This document shows, piece by piece, positions 8,161 through 15,874 of a stretch of 45,299 nt of DNA. Position numbers and translations under genes: made by a program. Each line of letters opens with the position of its first letter. Position 1 is the stretch's first letter. The DNA is taken from positions 1 to 45,299 of the forward strand of contig CAZLDS010000022.1 in assembly GCA_964558395.1 (NCBI GenBank), given 5' to 3'. The DNA is from CSP1-5 sp964558395 (GTDB lineage: Bacteria > Methylomirabilota > Methylomirabilia > Methylomirabilales > CSP1-5). Under the pieces are notes generated by a model. The model saw only the letters and a list, made by a program, of their open reading frames with translations, did no database searches and was not told where the DNA came from.

Positions 8161-8466
8161 CTACTTCAGGAAGGGGGCGAGGTGGGCCGTGAGTGTGGCG
8201 GGGTCGGCGTTTCGAATGCGGACGCGCTTGCGGCGGGCCTTCGCTCCCGCAATGATCTCTACGCGGCTAACAGGGACCTTCAAGATGTCGGCCAGGAGGC
8301 GGCAGCAGGCGGCGTTGGCCTTCCCTTCTATGGGTGGGGCGCTGACCGATACTTTGAGGCACCCATCCTGAACGCCGAGGATCGCATCCCGCCGGGCCCC
8401 CGGCTGGACGAGAACGGGAAGGAGGAGATCACCCCCCCGGCTGTGCAGGTCTAGGTTCGGGCCCAC
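8161..8466 (-). CDS. DUF167 (YggU) family protein
   Basis: Small conserved protein of unknown biochemical role. The 101-residue product has the family hallmarks LPVLVQPGARRDAILG, LKVSVSAPPIEGKANAACC and VSRVEIIAGAKARRKRVRI. The start is GTG 8466, which overlaps the 3-prime end of divIVA by 38 bases in another frame. It is the last gene of the proC-yggT-divIVA-DUF167 cluster, an arrangement common to many bacteria, which supports both the call and the start. Confidence 0.92.
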   Translation of the reverse strand: MGPNLDLHSRGGDLLLPVLVQPGARRDAILGVQDGCLKVSVSAPPIEGKANAACCRLLADILKVPVSRVEIIAGAKARRKRVRIRNADPATLTAHLAPFLK

Positions 8467-8923
8467 TCATGTCCTCGGCGGCCTCGGCGGCGAGGAGATC
8501 CTGATGGAGCTTGATGGCGGCGCGGATCCTCGCCTCGAAGAGGGCCTTCTGCCGCTTAAGATCCGCAATCTTTCCTTGCATCCGGCCTAACATCACCTGA
8601 GCATGTTCCAGAAGCTTTTGTGCCTTGACCTCGGCGTCTCTGAGGATCAGCTCGGCCTCTTTCCGGGATTTCTCCTTTATCTCGTCTGCCATGCGCTGGA
8701 CGGCAAAGAGGGCCTCATTGACTTCTTTTTCCCGCTGTTGATGGGTCTGGAGTCGAATCTCCAGATCCCGAATCCGTTCCTCCTGTGTGCCATTCTCTTT
8801 CAGCATGCGTTGCAGCGTCTCGGACACGGATTCCAGGAAGGTCTTTACCTCCACCGGATCCAGTCCCTGGAAGCGCCGTGGAAATTCTTTCTGCGTGATA
8901 TCGATGGGCGTCAGATCTGTCAT
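8429..8923 (-). CDS. DivIVA-domain protein
   Basis: Membrane-curvature-binding coiled-coil protein that places division or envelope-growth factors at septa and poles. The 164-residue product begins with the conserved ITQKEFPRRFQGLDPVEV segment and continues as a long coiled coil (about 35-140) rich in E, R, K and Q, ending in a short Pro-rich tail. ATG 8923 overlaps the yggT stop as ATGA, so it is translationally coupled. A longer upstream extension of the frame runs through yggT and is not coding. Confidence 0.92.
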   Translation of the reverse strand: MTDLTPIDITQKEFPRRFQGLDPVEVKTFLESVSETLQRMLKENGTQEERIRDLEIRLQTHQQREKEVNEALFAVQRMADEIKEKSRKEAELILRDAEVKAQKLLEHAQVMLGRMQGKIADLKRQKALFEARIRAAIKLHQDLLAAEAAEDMSGPEPRPAQPGG

Positions 8924-9216
8924 CGGAGTCTCCAGGCCAGCTCCCTCAGGGAGGCTACGAGGAATTGATCCAGGAAAATGATCGCAAGAATCACGACCAG
9001 GGGTGAGAAGTCGATCCCCCATGTCACCGGTAGGTACCGGCGAACCGGCCGCAAGACTGGCTCGGTCGTGCGGTAGAGAAACTGGACGATGGGGTTGTAC
9101 GGGTCGGGGTTCACCCAAGAGATGACGGCCCGAATGATGATAATCCACATATAGATGTGAAGGGCAATGCCCAGGAGCTGGGCCAACGCACTCAGCAAGT
9201 TGGCAAGGAGGAACAT
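8920..9216 (-). CDS. YggT family membrane protein
   Basis: Small integral membrane protein of the YggT family, linked by gene neighbourhood to division and osmotic-stress functions. The 98-residue product has two hydrophobic segments (about 2-28 and 68-90) and the family motif WVNPDPYNPIVQFLYRTTEP between them, followed by VLRPVRRYLP. ATG 9216 lies three bases behind the proC stop, and the stop overlaps the divIVA start by four bases. Confidence 0.94.
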   Translation of the reverse strand: MFLLANLLSALAQLLGIALHIYMWIIIIRAVISWVNPDPYNPIVQFLYRTTEPVLRPVRRYLPVTWGIDFSPLVVILAIIFLDQFLVASLRELAWRLR

Positions 9217-9219
9217 GGA

Positions 9220-10041
9220 CTATCCTCTCTCGAGTTCCTGCGACCGCCGTGTTGCCGCCTCGACCGCCGCCTTGAGGGTTCCGCGGAACCCTGCCTGTTC
9301 CAAAACATAGAGCCCTGCGGCCGTAGTCCCTCCCGGCGAAGTGATTATATCTTTGAGTCTGGCGGGATGTTCTCCGACTTCCAGGACCATGCGAGCCGCT
9401 CCGAGCACAGTTTGGGCCGTCAGCAGCGTGGCCACGTCCCGGGCAAGCCCCATCCGAACCCCGGCGTCCGAGAGGGCCTCGATCAGGACAAAAATATAGG
9501 CGGGGCCGCTGCCGCTCAGGCCCGTCACGGCATCCATGAGGGTTTCCTCGACCTGGACGACGCAACCCACCGTCTCGAAGATCTGTCGTGCAAGCTCGAT
9601 GTCCTCTTGTGTGGCGTGCCGCCCCGGCGCGACAGCGCTGGCGCCGGCCCGGACGAGGGCCGGTGCGTTGGGCATGATCCGAACAAGCCGGATCGGTTGA
9701 GAAAATTTCTCTTCGATGAAGGCCGTGCGGATGCCGGCGGCGACAGAGAGGACGAGATGGTCCGCGGCCACTGCCCCGCTCAGCTCGGTCAGGACTGCTT
9801 CCATCACCTGGGGTTTGATCGCCAGGAGGAGGATTTGCGCCTTGGTGACCGCTTCGCGATTGTTGGTCAGGGTTTCGATCTGATGCGCTTTACGAATTGC
9901 CTCGAGGCGATCCTTGCGGACATCAGTCGCAATCAGTTGTTCCGGGCGGACCGCCTCCGCCGACAGGAGGCCTTTGATCAGCGCCTCGCCCATATTTCCA
10001 GCCCCGATGAACGCGATCCGCTTGTCCTGCAGTGCCGTCAC
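9220..10041 (-). CDS. proC: Pyrroline-5-carboxylate reductase
   Basis: Last step of proline synthesis: NAD(P)H-dependent reduction of 1-pyrroline-5-carboxylate. The 273-residue product has the N-terminal Rossmann motif IAFIGAGNMGEALIKGLL, the segment LLAIKPQVMEAVL, IRLVRIMPNAPALVRAGASA, and the C-terminal signature VTGLSGSGPAYIFVLIEALSDAGVRMGL plus SPGGTTAAGL. I start at GTG 10041: GGAGG precedes it at the right distance, a promoter lies just upstream, and it gives the normal family length; an upstream in-frame ATG (10152) lies before the promoter. First gene of the proC-yggT-divIVA-DUF167 operon. Confidence 0.96.
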   Translation of the reverse strand: MTALQDKRIAFIGAGNMGEALIKGLLSAEAVRPEQLIATDVRKDRLEAIRKAHQIETLTNNREAVTKAQILLLAIKPQVMEAVLTELSGAVAADHLVLSVAAGIRTAFIEEKFSQPIRLVRIMPNAPALVRAGASAVAPGRHATQEDIELARQIFETVGCVVQVEETLMDAVTGLSGSGPAYIFVLIEALSDAGVRMGLARDVATLLTAQTVLGAARMVLEVGEHPARLKDIITSPGGTTAAGLYVLEQAGFRGTLKAAVEAATRRSQELERG

Positions 10042-10062
10042 GGCCGTCCTCCAGTGGTCTGA

Positions 10063-10092
10063 CTTATAGCGTGAGTCTGTCACGAGAGTCAA
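10063..10092 (-). promoter_or_regulatory. proC operon promoter
   Basis: Read on the minus strand: TTGACT (10092-10087), 18-base spacer, TATAAG (10068-10063). Start of transcription would be near 10056, giving a 15-base leader to the proC GTG. Confidence 0.65.
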
Positions 10093-10145
10093 GGGATTGA
10101 TGGGTGCGGCTTGACACCCTCTGCGCATTGGACGAAGATCAAGGC

Positions 10146-11942
10146 ATGGCACTTTCGGAAAAACTGAAGGGCATGCCGGATCGACCCGGCGTCTATCTCT
10201 TCAAAGGGGGGAGGGGGGAAGTCCTCTACATCGGGAAAGCCGTGTCCCTGAGGAAACGGGTCCAGTCGTACGTTCAAGGCCGGGAGCAGTCATCGGAACG
10301 CGCGGAGCGGATGGCGCGCCTGCTCTCTCAGGTCGTGGATGTGGAAGTCATCGTCACTGACAACGAGCTCGAGGCCCTCATCCTCGAATCGAATCTCGTG
10401 AAGGAGCGGCAGCCCAGATACAATATTGTCCTCAAGGACGACAAGCATTATCCCTTTCTCAAGCTGGACCTGCGGGACTCCTGGCCGCGTCTGCAGGTGG
10501 TCCGTCAGGTGAAAGAGGATAAAGCCCTCTACTTCGGTCCGTATGTCCCTGCCACGACGATGTGGCAACTCCTGCACCTCATTAACAAGACGTTTCCGTT
10601 ACGAAAATGTACCGATATCAGGGGGCGTCGGCACTGCCTGGACTACCATTTGGGTCGATGTCTGGGGCCGTGTGAAAGTTCGGTGGGGCAGGCGGAGTAT
10701 GACCAGGTGGTGGAGCGCGTCCGCCTGGTACTCGAGGGCCGCGATCGGGAGCTGGCCAAGCAACTTGAGGGCAGTATGCGGCGGGCGGCCGAGACGCTGG
10801 AGTTCGAACGAGCCGCGAGGCTCCGAGACCAACTCTTCACCTTGCGGGAGGCGATGGCCGGGCAGAAGGTCCTGTCGCCAGGGGGTGAAGAGCAAGACGT
10901 CTTTGGGGTGAGTATCGAACGCGGCGAGGCAAACATTCAAGTGTTGCTAATCCGCCGGGGCCGCCTCGTCGGCCGCGAATCCTTCACCTTTGGCGAAGGG
11001 CTTGCCCGCGGCCCAGGAGACCTGCTGGATGCGGTGATCAGGCAATTCTATCTTCGACGGCGGACCGTCCCACCCGAGGTCCTCACGTCACACCCGGTAG
11101 AGGATGCGGATGTGATTAGCCGCTGGCTGTCCCAGTGGGCCGGGCATCGCGTGACCGTCCACCGTCCGCAGCGGGGTAGGAAGGCTCGCCTGGCCGAACT
11201 GGCCGTCAAGAACGCCCAGATTGCCCTGATGGCGAGCGTGCGATCGACAGCAGGGCGCGACGCGGCGCTGCGAGAGTTACAGGATGTGCTGGGCCTTTCA
11301 CATCTTCCGAGGCGGATCGAGGCTTTTGACATCTCCAACATCCACGGGATGCTCGCTGTCGGGTCTCAAGTCGTCTTTCAGGATGCGGCATCCCGCCGCT
11401 CCGACTACAAGCGCTATCGGATCAAGACGGTGGCAGGCGCCGATGATTATGCCATGCTCGAAGAGGTCCTGCGCCGGCGGTTCGCCAGGGCGGCGGAGTG
11501 GCCGTTACCCGATCTGATCCTCATCGACGGAGGCCGAGGACACCTCAATGTGGGACTCAGGATAGCCCGGAAATTGGGGCACCCGGATGTCTCCGTGATC
11601 TCGCTAGCCAAGGAAGAGGAGGCCGTTTTTCGCCCGGGACGACCCGCGCCGATCGCCCTCCCCGAGGGGTCCCGAGCCAGGAGCCTGCTGCAACAGATTC
11701 GGGATGAAGCCCATCGGTTTGCCATCACCTACCACAAGAAGCTTCGAGGAAAGCAAAGCCTCGCCTCGATCCTCGAGGAGGTCCCTGGCGTGGGAGGGAA
11801 GCGGCGGCAGGCCCTCCTGCGCCATTTCGGGTCCCTCACAGCCATCCGACAGGCCAGTATCGAAGAGATTCGCAAGGTCGGCGGACTCCCCTCACACGCG
11901 GCGGCGGCCGTGCACGATTTTCTGCAAGCACTCTCCGAGTGA
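10146..11942 (+). CDS. uvrC: Excinuclease ABC subunit C
   Basis: Nuclease subunit of nucleotide excision repair that makes both incisions around a lesion held by UvrB. The 598-residue product has an N-terminal GIY-YIG nuclease (GVYLFKG and VLYIGKA, residues about 10-95), an Asn-rich ESNLVKERQPRYNI segment, a UVR motif region near 195-230, the RNase H-like C-terminal nuclease (EAFDISNIHG, LILIDGGRGHLN) and a final helix-hairpin-helix pair (VPGVGGKRRQALLRHFGS). I use ATG 10146; an in-frame GTG at 10104 would add 14 residues unlike the family. It is divergent from proC and is followed by the diadenylate cyclase gene. Confidence 0.96.
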   Translation: MALSEKLKGMPDRPGVYLFKGGRGEVLYIGKAVSLRKRVQSYVQGREQSSERAERMARLLSQVVDVEVIVTDNELEALILESNLVKERQPRYNIVLKDDKHYPFLKLDLRDSWPRLQVVRQVKEDKALYFGPYVPATTMWQLLHLINKTFPLRKCTDIRGRRHCLDYHLGRCLGPCESSVGQAEYDQVVERVRLVLEGRDRELAKQLEGSMRRAAETLEFERAARLRDQLFTLREAMAGQKVLSPGGEEQDVFGVSIERGEANIQVLLIRRGRLVGRESFTFGEGLARGPGDLLDAVIRQFYLRRRTVPPEVLTSHPVEDADVISRWLSQWAGHRVTVHRPQRGRKARLAELAVKNAQIALMASVRSTAGRDAALRELQDVLGLSHLPRRIEAFDISNIHGMLAVGSQVVFQDAASRRSDYKRYRIKTVAGADDYAMLEEVLRRRFARAAEWPLPDLILIDGGRGHLNVGLRIARKLGHPDVSVISLAKEEEAVFRPGRPAPIALPEGSRARSLLQQIRDEAHRFAITYHKKLRGKQSLASILEEVPGVGGKRRQALLRHFGSLTAIRQASIEEIRKVGGLPSHAAAAVHDFLQALSE

Positions 11943-11995
11943 TTATCCAGTGGCTGGCCGTTGCCCGGTCTCAGATCATATGGTAGGGTGAACCT

Positions 11996-12886
11996 ATGAA
12001 GCCACGAGAACTCAGCAGGGCAGTCATCGACGGGGCGCGGAGCGTCGCCAAAGAGGCGGGGGTCCGGGCCGTCTTCCTGAACGCCGACTTGCTTCCCGAT
12101 CCCATCCAGCTCGCGGGGCTCTTCGGTGAGACGGAGGTCGTCCTCTTCACCAGAAAACGGCGACAGGCGGTTGAGCTCGAAGGGGTGATAGAGAAAATCA
12201 TTTATTTGCCGCCGGTCAATCTCAAGCGGATCGAGCAAATCAAGCTGGCCGCGCTCTTGGCCCTCTCCAAGGGGTATCTCCGCCCGGGGGATCTGATCCT
12301 TTTCCTTTCGGGGATCCTGCACCTGGGGGCCCTGGATACCATGGTGGTCATGGAGGTGGGCGAGGAGTTCGAGATCTTTTCGCTCGAGGAAGGGGCGTCG
12401 TTTGTCGAGGTGGTGGAGCCCGAAGTTTTCGCCAAGGTTGCGGATCTGGCGGTAGAATTGGGTCAAGAGGGCCGAGAGGGAAAACCGGTCGGGGCCCTCT
12501 TCGTCCTGGGGGATACCGAGGCGGTCATGCGGTACGCGGATCAACTCGTGCTCAATCCCTTCCAGGGCTATCCCGAGGAGCGGCGCAATATTTTGGATTC
12601 TAACATTATGGAATCGGTGAAAGAGTTTTGCGCCATCGATGGGGCTTTTATCATCCGATCAGACGGGGTGATTGTCACCGCCGGGGCCTTCCTCCGCCCG
12701 CCGCTCGCAGGGGAGGATCTACCTCACGGCCTCGGGGCGAGGCACGCAGTGGCGGCCTCGATGAGCGCGAGTACGGATGCGGTCCTCGTGACCCTCTCTG
12801 AATCGAATGGGACGGTCCGGATCTTCAAGGGGGGACGGATGGTCACCGAAATCGAGCAGGGTCCCGGGAAGCGAGGGGGCAAGTAG
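11996..12886 (+). CDS. DacZ-like diadenylate cyclase
   Basis: Predicted to make cyclic di-AMP from two ATP. The 296-residue product has an N-terminal alpha/beta domain (about 1-165) resembling the pyruvate-kinase C-terminal fold found in archaeal-type DacZ enzymes, and a C-terminal DAC (DisA_N) domain with DGA at 215-217 and GARHAVAAS at 247-255, then VLVTLSES. In DisA-type enzymes the second motif is RHR; here the third position is Ala (RHA, 249-251). No helix-hairpin-helix DNA-binding part is present, so it is not full-length DisA. ATG 11996 follows GTAGGGTG. It lies 53 bases behind uvrC, on the same strand. Family assignment is from motifs; activity is inferred. Confidence 0.85.
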   Translation: MKPRELSRAVIDGARSVAKEAGVRAVFLNADLLPDPIQLAGLFGETEVVLFTRKRRQAVELEGVIEKIIYLPPVNLKRIEQIKLAALLALSKGYLRPGDLILFLSGILHLGALDTMVVMEVGEEFEIFSLEEGASFVEVVEPEVFAKVADLAVELGQEGREGKPVGALFVLGDTEAVMRYADQLVLNPFQGYPEERRNILDSNIMESVKEFCAIDGAFIIRSDGVIVTAGAFLRPPLAGEDLPHGLGARHAVAASMSASTDAVLVTLSESNGTVRIFKGGRMVTEIEQGPGKRGGK

Positions 12887-13001
12887 GGCCGCACGGGTCA
12901 TCCAAGGGGCGATTTTCCGGGCCGTGGTTCGTGATGCTCCAGGCGACCACGGCCCCGTTTCTTTAAGGAGCGACGGGACTGGGAGCGAGCAGGAGGGATC
13001 G

Positions 13002-13391
13002 ATGGAGCGCCAGGTTGTGACGACGGAGAAGGCTCCGAAGGCGGTTGGGCCGTATGTCCAGGGGGTGAAGGGGTACGGGTTTCTTTTTACGGCGGGACAG
13101 GTCGGATTGGATCCGGCGACGGGGAAACTCGTGGAGGGGGGGATTGAGGCTCAGACACGGCGCGTACTGGAGAATCTCAAAGCAGTCGTCGAGGCTGCCG
13201 GGAGTTCCTTCGCGCAGGTGGTCAAGACGACCGTCTACCTGACGGACCTCGGTCATTTTCAGGCCATGAACCAGGTCTACGCGACATATTTTGAGGAAAC
13301 CACCCCGGCCCGTTCGACCGTGGGTGTGGCCCAGCTCCCCCTGGGGGCTCTCGTAGAGATCGACCTGGTGGCCCTGATGAAGAAAGGGTGA
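13002..13391 (+). CDS. ridA: RidA family enamine/imine deaminase
   Basis: Hydrolyses reactive 2-aminoacrylate and related enamines released by PLP enzymes. The 129-residue product matches the family length, with GPYVQGVKGYGFLFTAGQ near the N-terminus, VVKTTVYLTDLGHFQAMN, and the active-site segment TPARSTVGVAQLPLGALVEI carrying the substrate-binding Arg104 and Glu119. AGGAGG precedes ATG 13002. It follows the diadenylate cyclase by 115 bases. Convergent with the next gene. Confidence 0.93.
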   Translation: MERQVVTTEKAPKAVGPYVQGVKGYGFLFTAGQVGLDPATGKLVEGGIEAQTRRVLENLKAVVEAAGSSFAQVVKTTVYLTDLGHFQAMNQVYATYFEETTPARSTVGVAQLPLGALVEIDLVALMKKG

Positions 13392-13445
13392 AGACGGATC
13401 GCCGCCGAGGAGGCGTCACGGGCCGGGGGACTGGACCCAAGGCAT

Positions 13446-14450
13446 CTATGCCTGCGGGGCAACGCGGAAGACGGCAGATGTGCTTGCCAGGATAACGTGT
13501 TCCCCGGGGGCGAACGCGAGGCCGACAAGGTTCCCCCCCGTCACGGCGAGGCGCGGGAACCGCGGGCCCTCAAACTGATAAATCCCCCGCTGTCCCTTGA
13601 TGCCGGCGGCCACCCAGAGCTGACCCTCCGGGTCGAGGGCGAGACCTTGCGGTCTTTCCAGAGGTCCCCAATACGGCTCCGCGTCACCAAAGCGGTTAAT
13701 CCGGTAGATGACATCTTCGTTGGAAAGGGTCGGGGCCGTGGCGTACAAGTCTCCGTCCGCGCTGCATGTCAGGTGGAAGGCAGCAACGCTGGGCGGCAGA
13801 GAGGCAAATGGCTCGACCCGCCCTCCTGGCGGCAGGCGGTAAACCGTGCCGGTTCGATCTCCGATGTACAGGACGCCGGCCTCGTCGAGACAGAGGCCTG
13901 TGGCGATCCCCAAGTCTTGGGCGATGACTTCCATGTCCCCACTCGGAAGGAGACGGTAGACACGCCCTTCGTAGCGGCTTGAGATCAAGAGCGAACCATC
14001 CGGGTGGAGCGCGAGGCCCGTGGGATTAATCGGAGCCGCGGGAAGAGGCTCGACCGTTCCGTCGGGGGTGATGCGGACGAGGGGCGCCGAGACCTTCTGG
14101 CCGCGACGGCCGCTGATGGTCGTGTAGATGATTCCCTCGGCATCCACGACCGGATTGGCTACGGGGTGGAGGTCGACGGCGAGCTTCTGCCCGAGCGCGA
14201 AGGGACTGCTGATCTGTTGCGAATCAATCACTAGCGTGAGGGGACCGGTCTGGGCATTCGGGGGAATGGGGAGGACCATGCGGGTGTTCGAGACGATCGA
14301 CGGTCGGGCTTCGGTATCGCCGAGAAACACCAGGGGAGATGTTTCACCACTCAGAAAGCCGCTCCCCACGATGACGATGGTTCCTCCCTCGATACCTGCC
14401 GAGGGCTCGACCGCAGAGATGACCGGTTGCACGGGGGACGGCTCGGACAT
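13446..14450 (-). CDS. IPT/TIG-domain and beta-propeller (SMP-30/NHL-type) protein
   Basis: The 334-residue product has an N-terminal IPT/TIG immunoglobulin-like domain (about 8-85; SAVEPSAGIEGGTIVIVGSG) and then a six-bladed-propeller-like region with repeated segments such as PTGLALHPDGSLLISS, ATGLCLDEAGVLYIGD, PQGLALDPEGQLWVAA and LVGLAFAPGEHVILAS. Such propellers are either lactonase-like enzymes or binding scaffolds; no metal-ligand set is clear. No signal peptide is visible, unusual for a TIG domain. ATG 14450 is followed by a good frame; a candidate promoter lies at 14493-14521. Confidence 0.85.
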   Translation of the reverse strand: MSEPSPVQPVISAVEPSAGIEGGTIVIVGSGFLSGETSPLVFLGDTEARPSIVSNTRMVLPIPPNAQTGPLTLVIDSQQISSPFALGQKLAVDLHPVANPVVDAEGIIYTTISGRRGQKVSAPLVRITPDGTVEPLPAAPINPTGLALHPDGSLLISSRYEGRVYRLLPSGDMEVIAQDLGIATGLCLDEAGVLYIGDRTGTVYRLPPGGRVEPFASLPPSVAAFHLTCSADGDLYATAPTLSNEDVIYRINRFGDAEPYWGPLERPQGLALDPEGQLWVAAGIKGQRGIYQFEGPRFPRLAVTGGNLVGLAFAPGEHVILASTSAVFRVAPQA

Positions 14451-14492
14451 GAGAACTCCCCAACGACTGCACTGATGCGCGTGTTTGGGCCT

Positions 14493-14521
14493 ACGCTACC
14501 TTTCCAACTTCCCCTCGTCAA
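14493..14521 (-). promoter_or_regulatory. Candidate promoter of the TIG/propeller gene
   Basis: Minus strand: TTGACG (14521-14516), 17 bases, TAGCGT (14498-14493). The -10 match is modest. Confidence 0.4.
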
Positions 14522-14693
14522 GCCCTTTGCCGCGAATGGGCGTCCAACGTTCTACGTCCAAAAATCCGATGTCCGAGACATGCTCGATCGGGTGCTCATC
14601 TATATACGTCAAGTGGTAGGTCCCTACTGTGGTGGGGCCGAGGAAGGGGACTAGCTTCGAGCGTATCTCGAGACCATCTGGGATCGCTACGAG

Positions 14694-14885
14694 ATGATCC
14701 AGCTGAATTTTCTGGGGGTGGAAACGACCAGTTTTCAGTTATTTTACCAGGCGTTTGGGCCTCTCGTCCGGCACTATTCCCTGGATAGTGTGCGAACAAA
14801 ACTGCGGTTCTTTGAGCTCTCGCACAGAGAGGAGTTTTGGCTGAACCGGGCCATCCGTTACAGCCAGAGGTGGGAGGACACGTGA
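14694..14885 (+). CDS. Small hypothetical protein, possibly 3-prime part of an interrupted gene
   Basis: A 63-residue product of unknown function, rich in aromatic residues (FQLFYQAFGPLVRHYSL, REEFWLNRAIRYS). Its stop overlaps the next start as GTGA, indicating translational coupling and that this frame is real. ATG 14694 has no good ribosome site. The same frame is protein-like upstream of a TAG at 14652-14654, back to ATG 14475 (VRDMLDRVLIYIRQVVGPYC), so the gene may originally have been 14475-14885 and be interrupted. Confidence 0.55.
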   Translation: MIQLNFLGVETTSFQLFYQAFGPLVRHYSLDSVRTKLRFFELSHREEFWLNRAIRYSQRWEDT

Positions 14886-15019
14886 CGATCTATGCAGTGA
14901 CGGTCGACTTTTTCGAGATTCATGCCGCCTCGGCAGCGGAGGCAAAGGCGGTCATGGCCGAGATGATCGAGGCGGCAGGGTTTACCCGCTGTGAAATCAC
15001 GGATGTCCGAGAGGGCTAG
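14882..15019 (+). CDS. Small hypothetical protein
   Basis: A 45-residue product starting at GTG 14882, overlapping the previous stop by four bases (GTGA). The sequence (TIYAVTVDFFEIHAASAAEA then MAEMIEAAGFTRCEIT) has the beta-alpha-beta pattern of a small alpha/beta domain. Its stop overlaps the convergent ferredoxin gene by four bases. Function unknown. Confidence 0.55.
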   Translation: MTIYAVTVDFFEIHAASAAEAKAVMAEMIEAAGFTRCEITDVREG

Positions 15020-15378
15020 GTGGAAATTTCAGCGGCCAGCGCTTCCTGGGCTTCGTCGGGAGGATGGAGCTTGTCTGTTACCCGGATGCCGAAATGGGCC
15101 TCAAACTGATCGATGGGGATCATGTCGATCGCTTCCCAGGCCATTCCGTCACAGACGCGGGCGCAGATCTGACAGCCGATGCACTCGTGCCACCGGATCC
15201 GGATGGGGGGAACGACCGCCCCGGTATACTGACCAGGCGGTTCGTGATCAATGCAGTCAACAGGACAGAAAGGGATACAGGCTTCACAGCCGGTGCAGGA
15301 TTCATTCACAACGGCCATGAGGCGTGGTCGCTTTTTCTTTGTCGTTTTTTTGTTGTGATGGGGGATTTCGTCGTACAA
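15016..15378 (-). CDS. Dicluster 4Fe-4S ferredoxin
   Basis: Low-potential electron carrier. The 120-residue product has a Lys-rich N-terminal arm (HHNKKTTKKKRPRL), then two cluster motifs: CTGCEACIPFCPVDC near residue 28 and CIGCQICARVC near residue 67, and a C-terminal extension of about 40 residues. I choose TTG 15378 because AAGGAGAGAGGACC precedes it and a strong promoter begins transcription about 24 bases upstream; ATG 15318 has no ribosome site, and an upstream ATG at 15438 lies inside the promoter. Divergent from the DUF971 gene. Confidence 0.92.
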   Translation of the reverse strand: MYDEIPHHNKKTTKKKRPRLMAVVNESCTGCEACIPFCPVDCIDHEPPGQYTGAVVPPIRIRWHECIGCQICARVCDGMAWEAIDMIPIDQFEAHFGIRVTDKLHPPDEAQEALAAEIST

Positions 15379-15408
15379 GGTCCTCTCTCCTTGCCCATGC
15401 GGGTCATT

Positions 15409-15438
15409 TTTATAGCATAATTCGCAGGCCGTTGTCAA
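15409..15438 (-). promoter_or_regulatory. Ferredoxin gene promoter
   Basis: Minus strand: TTGACA (15438-15433), 18-base spacer, TATAAA (15414-15409). Start near 15402, about 24 bases before the TTG start codon. Confidence 0.75.
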
Positions 15439-15455
15439 TGCGGCAGGTCATGATC

Positions 15456-15484
15456 TTGTCCGTCGCGCGATTTAGTGGTACGCT
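15456..15484 (+). promoter_or_regulatory. DUF971 gene promoter
   Basis: TTGTCC (15456-15461), 17 bases, TACGCT (15479-15484). It would start transcription near 15491, which favours GTG 15521 over GTG 15503 as the start codon of the gene that follows. Confidence 0.55.
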
Positions 15485-15520
15485 CAACCCCAGTCTGGAG
15501 CTGTGTTTAGGCGGAGTCAG

Positions 15521-15874
15521 GTGCGGTACAAAGCGGATCCTGTAGATTACCATCTTGACGAGGCGCAGCGTCGTTTTGTCGTTCGCTGGCGGGATGGCCA
15601 CGAGAGCCAGTATCCGTTTGACGATCTGCGCGCGGCGTGCCCCTGCGCCGACTGCCGCACGGCCCAAGAGGTCCAAGGGCCGCCTCAAAGGGGACTCCAG
15701 GTGTTGACGGGGCCCGTCGTGCGTCGGGGAGAGATGCGGATCGTTGAGATCTCGCCCGTCGGCCGCTACGCCCTGGGTTTCACCTGGAGTGATGGGCATC
15801 GGACCGGAATTTACTCTTTCGATTTCCTTCGTCGACTCTGCCCGTGTGAGGCGTGCCGTGCGGGGGGTGGATGA
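15521..15874 (+). CDS. DUF971 family protein
   Basis: Members share the N-terminal domain of gamma-butyrobetaine hydroxylase and are often near iron-sulfur cluster genes; role not established. The 117-residue product has LDEAQRRFVVRWRDGHESQY, LRAACPCADCRT, VVEISPVGRYALGFTWSDGH-type core (VEISPVGRYALGFTWSDGH) and a second cysteine pair CPCEACRAG at the C-terminus, so it may bind a metal. GTG 15521 has GGAG four bases upstream; GTG 15503 is the alternative. Its stop overlaps the next gene as ATGA. Divergent from a 4Fe-4S ferredoxin. Confidence 0.88.
   Translation: MRYKADPVDYHLDEAQRRFVVRWRDGHESQYPFDDLRAACPCADCRTAQEVQGPPQRGLQVLTGPVVRRGEMRIVEISPVGRYALGFTWSDGHRTGIYSFDFLRRLCPCEACRAGGG

Noticed and set aside
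10111..10139. TTGACA promoter for uvrC
   Set aside because: The element 17 bases downstream is GAAGAT and the ATG would fall only about seven bases behind it, leaving no room for a ribosome site.
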